DNA of 64,000 bases from positions 4,055,001 to 4,119,000 of the forward strand of contig NZ_CP137852.1 in assembly GCF_033547095.1 (NCBI RefSeq), in the 5' to 3' direction. The translations under genes and the position numbers were made by a program. The DNA comes from Sediminicoccus rosea. GTDB taxonomy: Bacteria > Pseudomonadota > Alphaproteobacteria > Acetobacterales > Acetobacteraceae. The stretch's first letter is position 1. Every line of letters starts with the position of its first letter. This document shows positions 46,911-55,804 of this stretch, piece after piece. The notes beneath the pieces are model-generated. The model saw only the letters and a list, made by a program, of their open reading frames with translations, did no database searches and was not told the DNA's origin.

Positions 46911-47357
46911 ATGACCGCCTCCTGGGGGGAGAAGTATCGCGCCGCCAAGCCCGCCCGGGTGACGGTGCTGGACAAGCCCTTCGCCGGCATCCCGGAAGGT
47001 GCGCGGCTCTTCATCGCCTCGCCCAAGGTGATCGACGCCTATCTGCGCGCCATCCCGGCCGGGCGGACGAAGGATGTGGCGGCGATGCGCGATGCGCTGG
47101 CGAAGAAGAACAAGGCCGAGGCCACCTGCCCGACCTCGACCGCGATCTTCCTGCGGATCGTGGCCGAATCCGCGCTGGAGCGCGTGGCGGCGGGCGAGGC
47201 GCCGGCCGCCGTCTCGCCCTTCTGGCGCGTGGTGGAGCCAGGTGGCGCACTGGCGCAGAAGCTCTCCTGCGGGCCGGACTTCATCGCCGCGCAGCGCGCG
47301 CTGGAAGCCGCCGACCGACCCGCGAAACCGACACGAAAGAAGGCCAGCCCCGCATGA
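46911..47357 (+). CDS. Conserved protein of unknown function
   Basis: The 148-aa soluble product resembles a proteobacterial conserved family that I know only by sequence: LFIASPKVIDAYLRAIPAG, RTKDVAAMRDALAKKNKAEA, TCPTSTAIFLRIVAE, SPFWRVVEPGG and KLSCGPDFI. The TCP and SCG cysteines and the PFWR motif give it a look of a methylated-DNA-repair or ATL fold, but that is speculation. Its stop overlaps the RidA start (ATGA). Confidence 0.72.
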   Translation: MTASWGEKYRAAKPARVTVLDKPFAGIPEGARLFIASPKVIDAYLRAIPAGRTKDVAAMRDALAKKNKAEATCPTSTAIFLRIVAESALERVAAGEAPAAVSPFWRVVEPGGALAQKLSCGPDFIAAQRALEAADRPAKPTRKKASPA

Positions 47358-47695
47358 TCACCCGCATTCCCGGCAAGGTGGCCAGCCGCAGCCGCGCCGT
47401 GATCCACAATGGCATCGTCACCACCGTCGCGACCTCGCCGGTGAAGTCCGCCTCGATGCTGGAGCAGGCGCGGCTGGCGCTGGCGGCGATCGACCAGAAC
47501 CTGGCCGATGCCGGGACCAGCAAGGCGAAGATCATCACGGCGATGGTCTATCTGGCCGACATGTCCCGCAAGGGCGAGCTGAACCAGGCCTGGGACGAAT
47601 GGGTGGACATGGCGAACCCGCCGCAGCGCGCCTGCCTGGGCGTGGCGCTGGAGGGCGCGGATCTGGTGGAGATCGTGGTGACGGCGGCGGTGTAG
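47354..47695 (+). CDS. RidA-family (YjgF/YER057c/UK114) protein
   Basis: The 113-aa product begins at the ATG overlapping the upstream stop. It shows the RidA core SMLEQARLALAAIDQNLADAG, ITAMVYLADM, WVDMANPPQRACLGVALEGA and LVEIVVTA. The conserved Arg of the imine-hydrolase branch appears in PQRACLG. RidA members remove reactive 2-aminoacrylate; this branch may act elsewhere. Confidence 0.85.
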   Translation: MITRIPGKVASRSRAVIHNGIVTTVATSPVKSASMLEQARLALAAIDQNLADAGTSKAKIITAMVYLADMSRKGELNQAWDEWVDMANPPQRACLGVALEGADLVEIVVTAAV

Positions 47696-47757
47696 CGCTG
47701 CCGCGCCCCTGCCCCGTCAGCGCAGAGCGGCGCGTCCAGTACGAACGCCGCCCCACA

Positions 47758-47865
47758 AGAATGCGGCCGCACAGCGGCCGCCGCGCCCAGGCGGACCTTC
47801 CAAGTCGCGCATGCTACGCGGCGCGAAGCCAAGCGCGCGGAGCGCGCGCCCGGCGCCTGAGGGCG
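47758..47865 (+). repeat. Intergenic composite repeat, copy C (diverged)
   Basis: Between convergent RidA and acyl-CoA dehydrogenase genes. It keeps the order of copies A and B: a hairpin GCGGCCGC-ACA-GCGGCCGC (47763-47781), a variable linker, AGCCAAGCG, CGGAG, CGCCCGGCGC and TGAGGGC, ending 1 bp before the dehydrogenase stop. The leading GAGAATCC is lost. Confidence 0.55.
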
Positions 47866-47866
47866 T

Positions 47867-49036
47867 TCAATAGCTCCGCGGCATGCCCAGCACATGCTCG
47901 CCGATATAGCTCAGGATGAGGTTCGTGCTGATCGGCGCCACCTGGTAGAGGCGCGCCTCGCGGAACTTGCGCTCCACGTCATATTCCTCGGCGAAGCCGA
48001 AGCCGCCATGGGTCTGCACGCAGGCTTCGGCCGCGGCCCAGGCGGCGTCGGCGGCCAGCATCTTGGCGGTGTTCGCCTCTTCGCCGCAGGGCAGCCCAGC
48101 CTCGAACTTCTCCAGACCCTTGTGCAGCAGGGCTTCCGCCGCGCGCATCTGGGCATAGGCCTTGGCGATCGGGAATTGCACGCCCTGGTTCTGGCCGATC
48201 GGCCGGCCGAAGAGCACGCGCTCCTTCGCATAGGCGACCGAGCGGTTGGTGAACCACTTGGCGTCGCCGATGCTCTCGGAGGCGATCAGCAGGCGCTCGG
48301 CGTTCATGCCGTCCAGGATGTATCGGAAGCCCTTGCCCTCGACGCCGACGAGGTTCTCCGCCGGAACCTCCATGTTGTCGAAGAAGACCTCGCAGGAATT
48401 GTGGTTCATCATCGTGCGGATGGGCCGGATGGTCAGGCCGTTCCCCAAGGCCGCCCGCATGTCCACGATGAAGGTGGAGAGGCCGTCGGTCTTCTTCTGC
48501 ACCTGGTCCTTGGGCGTGGTGCGGGCGAGCAGCAGCATCAGGTCGCTGTGCTCGGCGCGGCTGGTCCAGATCTTCTGGCCGTTCACGATGTACTTGTCGC
48601 CCTGGCGCACGGCGGTGGTGCGCAGGTTGGTCGTGTCCGTGCCGCTGGTCGGCTCGGTCACGCCGAAGGCCTGCAGGCGCAGCGTGCCCTCGGCGATGCC
48701 GGGGAGGTAGCGCTGCTTCTGCTCGGGGCTGCCATGCTTGAGGATGGTGCCCATGATGTACATCTGCGCGTGGCAGGCCGCGCCATTGCAGCCCTCGGCG
48801 TGGATCGTCTCCAGGATCGCGGCCGCCGCGGAGAGCGGCAGGCCGGCGCCGCCGAATTCCTCGGGGATGAGGGCGCCGAGATAGCCGGCCTCGGTCAGGG
48901 CCGTCACGAATTCCGTGGGGTAGCCGCGGCGGGCATCGAGTTCGCGCCAGTATTCACCGGGGAAGCGGGCGCAGAGCTTGCGGACCTCCTCGCGGATCTC
49001 GGCATGGGGGTCGGCGGAAATCAGGGCTTGGTCCAT
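47867..49036 (-). CDS. Acyl-CoA dehydrogenase
   Basis: FAD enzyme oxidising acyl-CoA at the alpha-beta bond. The 389-aa product has the ACAD fold with LQAFGVTEPTSGTDTTNLRT, INGQKIWTSRAEHSDL (as VNGQKIWTSRAEHSD), RIASESIGDAKW-like ERLLIASESIGDAKWF and QTHGGFGFAEEYDVERKFRE, with the base-region Glu in the last segment. Substrate unknown. Electrons would pass to ETF. Confidence 0.92.
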   Translation of the reverse strand: MDQALISADPHAEIREEVRKLCARFPGEYWRELDARRGYPTEFVTALTEAGYLGALIPEEFGGAGLPLSAAAAILETIHAEGCNGAACHAQMYIMGTILKHGSPEQKQRYLPGIAEGTLRLQAFGVTEPTSGTDTTNLRTTAVRQGDKYIVNGQKIWTSRAEHSDLMLLLARTTPKDQVQKKTDGLSTFIVDMRAALGNGLTIRPIRTMMNHNSCEVFFDNMEVPAENLVGVEGKGFRYILDGMNAERLLIASESIGDAKWFTNRSVAYAKERVLFGRPIGQNQGVQFPIAKAYAQMRAAEALLHKGLEKFEAGLPCGEEANTAKMLAADAAWAAAEACVQTHGGFGFAEEYDVERKFREARLYQVAPISTNLILSYIGEHVLGMPRSY

Positions 49037-49087
49037 GGGGCGTCTCCTTGCCCGATGGATTAGGCCCCGATCCGGCCCAGGGCAAGG

Positions 49088-49861
49088 CTACCAGCCGAGG
49101 TCGCCCTCGCCTTTCGCGCGCTCCACATTTTCGGAGAACGCCGCGAGGTCGCGGGTGAAGATGGCGGTGCACCATTCGATCTTGTTGACGGGGCCCGGGC
49201 CGTAGAAATCGATGCGGTGGAAGCCCTGCTCCCGCAGGAAGCGATAGGCGGCGTTGTATTGCCAGCGATCGGCATTGTCGAAGACCAGGAAGCCCCCCGG
49301 CTTGAGGTGGCGGGGCGCCAGCCAGGCGGCGAAACAGCGGGCCATGCCATCCACCACGATCACGTCGAAGCGCCCGGGCCCATGCGCCTCGATCTCGGTG
49401 GCATAGGCGGCGAAATCCTCGGTGAGGAGGCCATGCATGACGTTGTGGCCGTCATCATGGCTGACGGGCAGGTCGGGCGCGGTGGCGAGGAAGCGCTTGA
49501 GCAGCGCGCGCTGCTTCGCGGGCAGCGCCGCGCCGCGCTCGCGCGTGATGATGTTCAGGTGACCGGGCCCCACGGCGGCCACGCGCCCAGCCCAGCCCGC
49601 GTCATGCTCGACGGAGATGACCTCGGCCACCCGTGCCGCCCACCAGAGCGAGGAACCACCGCAGCCATATTCGAAGACACGGAACTCCGGGCGGACCAGG
49701 CGCGCGAGCTGCCGCAGCGCCGGATAGGTGATGTAGGGCACATAGCCCGCATGGTCGCGCGGGGTGCCGTCCAGGCTGGCGAACCAGCCCAGCCGGTCGA
49801 GATAGCCGCGGGCGAAGTGATAGACGGTCTCGTTCACCGCCGCGTGATGCTGGATGCTCAT
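49088..49861 (-). CDS. Class I SAM-dependent methyltransferase
   Basis: The 257-aa product has motif I VFEYGCGGSSLWWA, ISVEHDAGWAGRVA for motif II, DVIVVDGMARCFAAWL and HLKPGGFLVFDNADRW. The target was not recognised; the FDVIVVDG and GGFLVFDN pattern is shared with small-molecule and sugar methyltransferases. It lies in a stretch of catabolic genes with no cell-surface genes nearby. Confidence 0.8.
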   Translation of the reverse strand: MSIQHHAAVNETVYHFARGYLDRLGWFASLDGTPRDHAGYVPYITYPALRQLARLVRPEFRVFEYGCGGSSLWWAARVAEVISVEHDAGWAGRVAAVGPGHLNIITRERGAALPAKQRALLKRFLATAPDLPVSHDDGHNVMHGLLTEDFAAYATEIEAHGPGRFDVIVVDGMARCFAAWLAPRHLKPGGFLVFDNADRWQYNAAYRFLREQGFHRIDFYGPGPVNKIEWCTAIFTRDLAAFSENVERAKGEGDLGW

Positions 49862-49896
49862 CCTGGGCTCCGGGTTTGGCCGGAGGATGAGCGACC

Positions 49897-49920
49897 GATG
49901 CTTAACGCAAGGTAAGCATC
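49897..49920 (-). terminator. Hairpin at the end of a Bug gene
   Basis: GATGCTTA / TAAGCATC, a perfect 8-bp stem with an 8-nt loop, beginning in the stop codon of the Bug gene on the minus strand. No T-run, so a weak terminator or stabiliser. Confidence 0.35.
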
Positions 49921-50896
49921 AATCCGCCGTGGCGCCCGAGAGCCGGACCACCTCGGTCCAGCGCGCCATGTCCTCGCGCAGGAAGGCGGCGTATTCGGCA
50001 CGGCTCATCGGCGCGGGCTCGGCGCCCGCCGCGCGGATGCGCTCGCCGATCACGGGGTCGCGCAGCATGGCCTGCGTCAGGCGGTTCAGCGCCTCCAGCA
50101 CCGGCTCGGGCGTGCGGGCGGGCGCCACGAAGCCGAACCAGGCGCGCACGTCGAAGCCGGGCAGCACCGTCTCGGCCAGCGTCGGCACGTCGGGGGTGAA
50201 GGGCCAGCGCTGCGGCGTGGTGACGGCGAGCAGCTTGATCCGCCCCTCGCGCACATGCGGCAGGTAGAGCGGCACGTTGTCGATCACGACGCCGACCTGC
50301 CCGCCCAGGAAATCCACGACGAGCGGCGCCGATCCGCGGAAGGGGACGTGCACCATCTCGATGCCCGCGCGCAGCTTGAAATACTCCTGCGTCACATGGC
50401 CCGAGGTGCCATTGCCCGGCGAGCCGCAATTCAGCCGTCCCGGCTGCGCCTTGGCCAGGGCGATCAGCTCCGCGATCGTGTTCACCGGCACCGAAGGGTG
50501 GACGAAAATCCCGTTGGCGACGACGGAAATGGCGCTGATCGGCGCGAAGTCCCGCAGCACGTCGTAGTTGAGCCGCCCGGCCCGCAGCGCGGCACCCGCC
50601 GTCATCGAGATGGAGGTGGAGAGGAAGGTGTGCGCGTCATCGGCACGGGCGGTCTGTTCATTGGCCAGCGTGCCGCCGCCGCCGATGCGGTTCTCGACCA
50701 CGACGGGCTGGCCCAGCACGGGCCCCAGCCGGTCGGCCAGCATGCGGGCATAGATGTCGGGCAGGCCGCCCGGCGGAAAGCCCACCAGCATGCGGATGGG
50801 CCGCGCCGGCCAGCCGGGCACGCCCGAACCCTGGGCTTGCACGGTGACGGGCAGCAGGGCGGAGGCCGCCAGCGCGTGGCGTCGGGTGAGCATCAT
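49919..50896 (-). CDS. Bug-family (TctC) periplasmic substrate-binding protein 4
   Basis: The 325-aa product has a signal (RRHALAASALLPVTVQA), IRMLVGFPPGGLPDIYAR, VVVENRIGGGGTLANE and the late DVPTLAETVLPGFDV. The start at 50896 follows GGGAG by 7 nt. Last of three tandem Bug genes; the ligand is unknown. Confidence 0.92.
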   Translation of the reverse strand: MMLTRRHALAASALLPVTVQAQGSGVPGWPARPIRMLVGFPPGGLPDIYARMLADRLGPVLGQPVVVENRIGGGGTLANEQTARADDAHTFLSTSISMTAGAALRAGRLNYDVLRDFAPISAISVVANGIFVHPSVPVNTIAELIALAKAQPGRLNCGSPGNGTSGHVTQEYFKLRAGIEMVHVPFRGSAPLVVDFLGGQVGVVIDNVPLYLPHVREGRIKLLAVTTPQRWPFTPDVPTLAETVLPGFDVRAWFGFVAPARTPEPVLEALNRLTQAMLRDPVIGERIRAAGAEPAPMSRAEYAAFLREDMARWTEVVRLSGATAD

Positions 50897-50998
50897 GTTC
50901 CATCTCCCGAAAGAGGGGGGATCGGACCACGGCGCGGAACGCCACGAAAGCACAATCTGCGCGCCGCCGCGTGTCGCGGCGGCGGAGATGCCCGTTCC

Positions 50999-51967
50999 TC
51001 AGTCAGCCTGGATGCGGAATTCGCGCACCAGGCCGCCCCATTGGGCGATCTGCCGATCGAGGAAGGGGCCGAACATCGCCTTGTCGCCCAGCACCACGCG
51101 GGCCTGCTGGGTTTCCGTCATGGTGCGGTTCACGCGTTCCTCCTGGAAGGATTCCTTGAGGGCCGTGAACATGCGCGCCTGGATGGCGTCCGGCGTGCCA
51201 TGCGGCGCGAAGACGCCCCACCAGGCCTCCGCCTCCAGCCCGGCGAAGCCTCCCTCGACGGCGGTCGGCACCTGGGCGAGCGCGGGCAGGCGCTCAGGTC
51301 CGAACTGCACGATGGGGCGCAGCGTGCCGCCCGCGATGTGCGGCGCGACCACGGCCGCGCTGCCGATCATCATCTCGACATGCCCGGCCACCGTGTCGTT
51401 CACGGCGAGGCCGCCGCCACGATAGGGCACATGCGCCATGCGGATATTGGCCCGCGAGCCGAGCAGGATCATCGTCAGGTGGCCGATCGTGCCATTGCCG
51501 GTGCTGCCGTAGCTCACCCCATCGGGGCGGGCGCGGGCGGCGGCCACCACATCGGCCAGGCTGCGATAGGGCTTGTCCGGCCGCGTCGCGATGACGTAGG
51601 GCGCGCCGCCGATCAGCATGACGGGATCGAGATCCCGGGTCAGGTTGAAGGGCAGGTTGGGCAGCAGGGCGGGCAGCGTCGCGTGGCTATCGAAGGTCAG
51701 CAGCCAGGTCTGGCCGTCGGGCCGCGCCGTCGCCACCACCTGCGTGCCGAGCGAGCCGGCCGCACCGCTGCGGTTCTCGATGACCACCGGCACGCCGAGG
51801 CGCTGCGAGAGGCCAGGTGCCGCGAGGCGCGCCACCGCATCCGTGCTGCCGCCCGGCGCGAAGGGCACGACGATGCGGATGCTGCCCGAGGGCCAGGTTT
51901 GCGCTTGCGCGATGGCGGGCGCGGCCAGGGTGGCGCCGAGGACGGCGCGGCGTGTGATGCGGTTCAT
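50999..51967 (-). CDS. Bug-family (TctC) periplasmic substrate-binding protein 5
   Basis: The 322-aa product has a signal (RRAVLGATLAAPAIAQA), IRIVVPFAPGGSTDAVAR, VVIENRSGAAGSLGTQ and QVPTAVEGGFAGLE. A frame that continues upstream into the next Bug gene does not represent a fusion. It is separated by 8 bp from the Bug gene upstream and by about 100 bp from the one downstream. Confidence 0.92.
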   Translation of the reverse strand: MNRITRRAVLGATLAAPAIAQAQTWPSGSIRIVVPFAPGGSTDAVARLAAPGLSQRLGVPVVIENRSGAAGSLGTQVVATARPDGQTWLLTFDSHATLPALLPNLPFNLTRDLDPVMLIGGAPYVIATRPDKPYRSLADVVAAARARPDGVSYGSTGNGTIGHLTMILLGSRANIRMAHVPYRGGGLAVNDTVAGHVEMMIGSAAVVAPHIAGGTLRPIVQFGPERLPALAQVPTAVEGGFAGLEAEAWWGVFAPHGTPDAIQARMFTALKESFQEERVNRTMTETQQARVVLGDKAMFGPFLDRQIAQWGGLVREFRIQAD

Positions 51968-51975
51968 GTTTCCCC

Positions 51976-52932
51976 CTATTCCAGTCGGGCGCCGGTGGCG
52001 GCCACGATGGGCCGCCACTTTGCCTGTTCGGCGGCGATGTAGTCGCGGCTCTGGTCGGGCGACAAGCGCCCCCCCACCTCGAAGCCCGCCGCCTCCAGCT
52101 CGGCGCGGAACTCGGCGACGGCCAGCGTGGCGGTGATGGCCGCGGCCAGCCGCGCGCGGATCGGCTCGGGCGTGCCCGCGGGCAGCATGACGGCGAGCCA
52201 GACGGCGGCCTCGAAGCCGGCGAGGCCCAGCGCCTCGGCCACCGTCGGCACCTCGGGCACGAGCGGGCTGCGCGCGGTGGAGGCCACGGCCAGCATGCGG
52301 GCGCGGCCGGCGCGGTGCTGCTCCAGCGTGGTGGCGACCGTGTCGGTCAAGGCATCCAGGTGGCCACCCAGCAGATCCGCCATGGCGGGCGCGCTGCCGC
52401 GATAGGGGACGTGCTCGATGTTCACGCCGGCTTCGCGCTTGAACAGCTCGAAGGACATGTGGAGGTAGCTGCCGGTGCCGGGTGAGCCATAGCGCAGCGC
52501 GCCGGGCCGCGCGCGCGCGGCGGCGACCAGGGCGGGCAGGCTGTCCGCCACGCCCGGCCGCACCACGAAGGCGACGGTGGCGGCCCCCGGGATGGCGACG
52601 GGCAGGAAATCGCGCAGCGGGTCGAATTGCGGGCGCTCGGCCAGCAGCGGGTAGAGGCCGAGGGTGCTGGCGGTGCCAAAGAGCAGCGTCTGCCCGTCGG
52701 GGCGCGCGCGCGCCGCCTCCAGCGTGCCGATGGCGCCTGCGGCCCCCGTGCGGTTCTCGATCACCACGGGCTGGCCGAGCTCGCCCGGGAGGCGGGCGGC
52801 GAGGCGGCGGGCGAACACGTCGGTCGCGCCGCCCGGCGGGAAGGGCACGATCATCCGCAAGGGCCGGTCCGGCCAGTTCTGCGCGAGCGCGGGCGTGGCG
52901 AGCGTGGCGGCGAGGAGGGCGCGGCGCTTCAC
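51976..52932 (-). CDS. Bug-family (TctC) periplasmic substrate-binding protein 6
   Basis: The 318-aa product has a signal (RRALLAATLATPALA), LRMIVPFPPGGATDVFAR, VVIENRTGAAGAIGTLE and EVPTVAEALGLAGFE. Its ATG overlaps the stop of the HbpS/GlcG-like gene (ATGA), so it is coupled to that gene. Confidence 0.92.
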   Translation of the reverse strand: MKRRALLAATLATPALAQNWPDRPLRMIVPFPPGGATDVFARRLAARLPGELGQPVVIENRTGAAGAIGTLEAARARPDGQTLLFGTASTLGLYPLLAERPQFDPLRDFLPVAIPGAATVAFVVRPGVADSLPALVAAARARPGALRYGSPGTGSYLHMSFELFKREAGVNIEHVPYRGSAPAMADLLGGHLDALTDTVATTLEQHRAGRARMLAVASTARSPLVPEVPTVAEALGLAGFEAAVWLAVMLPAGTPEPIRARLAAAITATLAVAEFRAELEAAGFEVGGRLSPDQSRDYIAAEQAKWRPIVAATGARLE

Positions 52933-53423
52933 AGCCCGGCCTCCCGCCAGCCCGGCGCCGGCTCATCCGGATGCGCGCCAAGGCCGGCCGCGCGGATGCC
53001 CATGATCGCGGCGTATTCGTCCCGGTCGGAGGCATCGCCCGAGACGCCCACGGCGCCGATCGCCTCGCCCGCCGCATTCAGAATGAGTACGCCGCCGGGC
53101 ACGGGAATGAACCGCCCGTCGCTGGCGGCGGCGATGGCGGCCTGGAAGGCCACCCGCTCCTTCAGCCGGTCGCGCACGACGCGGCTGCCGATGCCCATGC
53201 CAAGGGCCGCCTGCGCCTTGCCGCGCGCGATCTCGAAGCGCAGCACGCCGCAGCCATCCTCGCGCTTGAAGGCCACGAGCTGCGCGCCGGCATCCAGCAC
53301 GACGACGGCGAGCGGCAGCAGCCCCGCCGCGCGCGCCGCGCTGAGCGTGCCGTCCAGCACCGCCTCCGCCTCGGCGAGGCGCAGGGCCGACGCGACAGGG
53401 ACCAGGAAATAGCCTTCGGCCAT
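52929..53423 (-). CDS. HbpS/GlcG-like (DUF336) protein
   Basis: The 164-aa product has the small alpha/beta domain of the GlcG/HbpS/PduO C-terminal group: LPLAVVVLDAGAQLVAFKRED, ARGKAQAALGMG, and PVPGGVLIL followed by GEAIGAVGVSGD. Members bind haem or cobalamin-type ligands or accompany glycolate and other alpha-hydroxy-acid genes. It has no signal peptide. First gene of a minus-strand unit with three Bug receptors. Confidence 0.83.
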   Translation of the reverse strand: MAEGYFLVPVASALRLAEAEAVLDGTLSAARAAGLLPLAVVVLDAGAQLVAFKREDGCGVLRFEIARGKAQAALGMGIGSRVVRDRLKERVAFQAAIAAASDGRFIPVPGGVLILNAAGEAIGAVGVSGDASDRDEYAAIMGIRAAGLGAHPDEPAPGWREAGL

Positions 53424-53493
53424 GGGCACGCATCCTCCAGCGTCTTGTTGCGCGGAGCCTATCGCATCGCGGCCGCGCGCGGGAGGGCGCGGC

Positions 53494-53507
53494 TTGATCC
53501 GGCGCAA
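53494..53507 (+). promoter_or_regulatory. FNR/FixK-type box
   Basis: TTGATCCGGCGCAA fits the TTGAT-N4-xxCAA pattern of FNR/FixK/Dnr-family sites in alphaproteobacteria. Its centre is about 96 bp before the CBS-BON start. A -10-like CTAAAC (53529-53534) would put the box near -41, the class II position. Confidence 0.45.
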
Positions 53508-53596
53508 GGCGGAGGGCGCCCGGATTTCCTAAACAGATTGCAACGCGCCGCCGCAGCAACGGCCACAGGCGCGCAACGCCGGAAGGACACGCACGC

Positions 53597-54289
53597 ATGA
53601 AATCCAAGGACCTCATGACCACCAACCCCGTGGTCATCGCCCCCGACACCCCGGTCGCGGCCATTGCGGAGCTGCTGGCCGCGCGCGGCATCTCCGCCGT
53701 GCCGGTGGTGGATGCGGAGGGCGTGCCGCTGGGCGTCGTCACCGAGGGCGACCTGATCCGTCGCCTGGCCGATCGCCCGCCCGGCCCGCTCAGCTGGTTC
53801 CTGCAGCACTTCGGGGATTCCACGCCGCTGATCGAGCGCTTCGCCAAGGCGCATGGCAAGACCGCGCAGGATGTGATGACGAAGGAGCTGTTGACCGTCA
53901 GCGAGACGGAATCGGTGGAGCGCGTCGCGCAGCTCATGGAGCAGCATCACATCCGCCGCGTGCTGGTGGTGAAGGGCAACCATCTGGTCGGCATCATCAG
54001 CCGCGCCGACCTGCTGCGCGCGCTGCTGCGCGGCGAGGTGACGCCGCAGCAATCGCATGACGACCATACGATCCAGGTGGCGCTGGCGAAGGCGATGCGC
54101 GCCCAGCCCTGGGTGGACACCTTCTGGGTCTATCCTTCCGTGAAGACGGGGACCGTCACCTTCCACGGCTTCGCGCGCAACGACGCGACGCGCCAGGGCC
54201 TCGCCATCATGGCGCGGGCCATCCCGGGCGTGGTCGCGGTGCAGGACAAGATGGCGCCCATGCCGCTGATCCTGCGCGCGACCTTCTAG
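53597..54289 (+). CDS. CBS-CBS-BON domain protein
   Basis: The 230-aa product has two CBS motifs (residues 1-60: MTTNPVVIAPDTPVAAIAEL, GISAVPVVDAEGVPLGVVTEGD; residues 92-145: VMTKELLTVSETESVERVA, RVLVVKGNHLVGIISRADLL) followed by a BON domain. CBS pairs bind adenosine nucleotides, and BON suggests envelope or lipid contact. Proteins of this type are often induced under low oxygen; here that fits the upstream FNR-type box. Confidence 0.85.
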   Translation: MKSKDLMTTNPVVIAPDTPVAAIAELLAARGISAVPVVDAEGVPLGVVTEGDLIRRLADRPPGPLSWFLQHFGDSTPLIERFAKAHGKTAQDVMTKELLTVSETESVERVAQLMEQHHIRRVLVVKGNHLVGIISRADLLRALLRGEVTPQQSHDDHTIQVALAKAMRAQPWVDTFWVYPSVKTGTVTFHGFARNDATRQGLAIMARAIPGVVAVQDKMAPMPLILRATF

Positions 54290-54340
54290 CGCGGGCATTC
54301 CCAAAGGCAGGTCCCGCCCCATATCGAACAGGCAAAAGAG

Positions 54341-54562
54341 ATGGGGCGAGACATGCGGGACGAGACGACAGAGCAGCGTGAGGTGACGATCGCCGGCAAG
54401 TTCCTGGGCCTCGGGATCGTCGGCTGCACCGTCATCTATTGCATCTTCCTCGAGAAGTTCGGCACGCCGGAGGCGCAGGCGAACATGCTCTGGTACCTGT
54501 TCGGCGCACTGGCGGCGGGCATCATCATCCCGCTCCTTTTCTGCCGCCGCCCCCTGCGCTGA
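54341..54562 (+). CDS. Small membrane protein
   Basis: The 73-aa product (69 aa if it starts at the second ATG, 54353) has two membrane helices (FLGLGIVGCTVIYCIFL and MLWYLFGALAAGIIIPLLF) with a cytoplasmic charged N-terminus. It was not recognised. It follows the CBS-BON gene by about 50 bp on the same strand and may be its partner. Confidence 0.55.
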   Translation: MGRDMRDETTEQREVTIAGKFLGLGIVGCTVIYCIFLEKFGTPEAQANMLWYLFGALAAGIIIPLLFCRRPLR

Positions 54563-54598
54563 GCCGACGGCAGAAGGGGCGGCAGAGGGCGCGCCGCG

Positions 54599-55804
54599 TC
54601 AGACGTTCGCGCCCTCGATCACATTGCCGAAGCGCACCCAGCCGGAGCCATCCCAGCGCTGCAATTGCATCTGCCGGATGACGTTGAAGTTGGTCGGCTG
54701 GCTCTGCACCTTCACGCCCGGCAGCAGCGTCGCGATGTCCATCGGCGCGATGTTCGTCGCCTGGCGCATGATGTTCTCGCGGCTGAAGTCGTTGCCGCAT
54801 TGCCGCAGCACCTGGATCATCGTGGTGCCGACGCCGTACCCATAGGTGAAGTTGTTGTCGGTCAGATCGGCGCCGGGGATGAAGCGTTGCATGAAGCCGC
54901 GCCATTCGTTCATGCCGGGATCATTGGCCCAGGCCGGGTCGCTCTGGTCCTTGCGGTAGTCGGAGGTGATGAGGCCGACGCCCCGCTCACGGCCCGCCGG
55001 TTCCATCACGGCGCCGACCGAGACGGAGACATTGGTCATGAACATCATGGGCCGCCAGCCGATGTCATGCACGCGGCGGATCGCCTGCGCGGCGAAGCGC
55101 GGGATGACGCCGCAGATCAGCACATCCGCGCCGCTCGCCTGGAGCTGGACGATCTGGCTGTCCACCGTCGGGTCGGTCGCCTCGTTGGTGGCGACGCGCA
55201 CCATGGAGCTGAAGCGCGCGCCCAGCACGTCGCGCACGCCGTTCAGGTAGTCCCGCCCGAAATCATCATTCTGATGGAGCAGCGCGATGCGCGCATTGGG
55301 TCGCGTCTCCAGGATGTGCTTCGCGTAGATCTGCGCCTCGACGCGGTAGCTGGGCTGCCAGCCGATGGTCCAGGGGAATTCGCGCGGATTGGCCCATTTG
55401 TCGGCGCCGGTCGCGAGGAAGAGATGCGGCACGCGGCGCTGGTTCATGTAGCGATGGACGGCGTTGTTGGTAGGCGTGCCGAGCTGGTTGAAGGTGAAGG
55501 CCACGCGGTCCTGCTCCACCAGGCGGCGCGTCTGCTCCAGCGTGCGCGGCGGCGAATAGGCATCGTCATAGACGGTGAAGTTCACGCGCCGGCCGGCGAC
55601 GCCCCCCTCCTCGTTCAGCCGGCGGAACATCGCCGTGAGGCAGGTGGAGATGACCGAATAGGCCGAGGCGGGCCCCGAAAGCGAATTGGTGCTGCCGATG
55701 CGGATCTCGTTCGCGGTGACGCCCGGCGCCTCCTGCGCGGGGGCGATGTTGGGTGCCGCCAGCGTGGCGCCGGAGGCGATGAGAAGCGTGCGACGCGTGG
55801 TCAT
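54599..55804 (-). CDS. Branched-chain-amino-acid-type ABC transporter substrate-binding protein
   Basis: The 401-aa type I periplasmic receptor has a signal (RRTLLIASGATLAAPNIA), IRIGSTNSLSGPASAY, VRRVHDIGW-like RRVHDIGWRPMMF and DNNFTYGYGVGTTMI. It is encoded with livG-F-H-M, so it is the receptor of this transporter. Liv receptors bind branched-chain amino acids, amides or aromatic acids. The start overlaps the livM stop (ATGA). Confidence 0.9.
   Translation of the reverse strand: MTTRRTLLIASGATLAAPNIAPAQEAPGVTANEIRIGSTNSLSGPASAYSVISTCLTAMFRRLNEEGGVAGRRVNFTVYDDAYSPPRTLEQTRRLVEQDRVAFTFNQLGTPTNNAVHRYMNQRRVPHLFLATGADKWANPREFPWTIGWQPSYRVEAQIYAKHILETRPNARIALLHQNDDFGRDYLNGVRDVLGARFSSMVRVATNEATDPTVDSQIVQLQASGADVLICGVIPRFAAQAIRRVHDIGWRPMMFMTNVSVSVGAVMEPAGRERGVGLITSDYRKDQSDPAWANDPGMNEWRGFMQRFIPGADLTDNNFTYGYGVGTTMIQVLRQCGNDFSRENIMRQATNIAPMDIATLLPGVKVQSQPTNFNVIRQMQLQRWDGSGWVRFGNVIEGANV

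Noticed and set aside
50999-53077. 692-aa frame suggesting a fused double Bug protein
   Set aside because: The upstream half is a shifted reading of the separate Bug gene at 51976; an internal ATG with signal peptide at 51967 defines the real gene.
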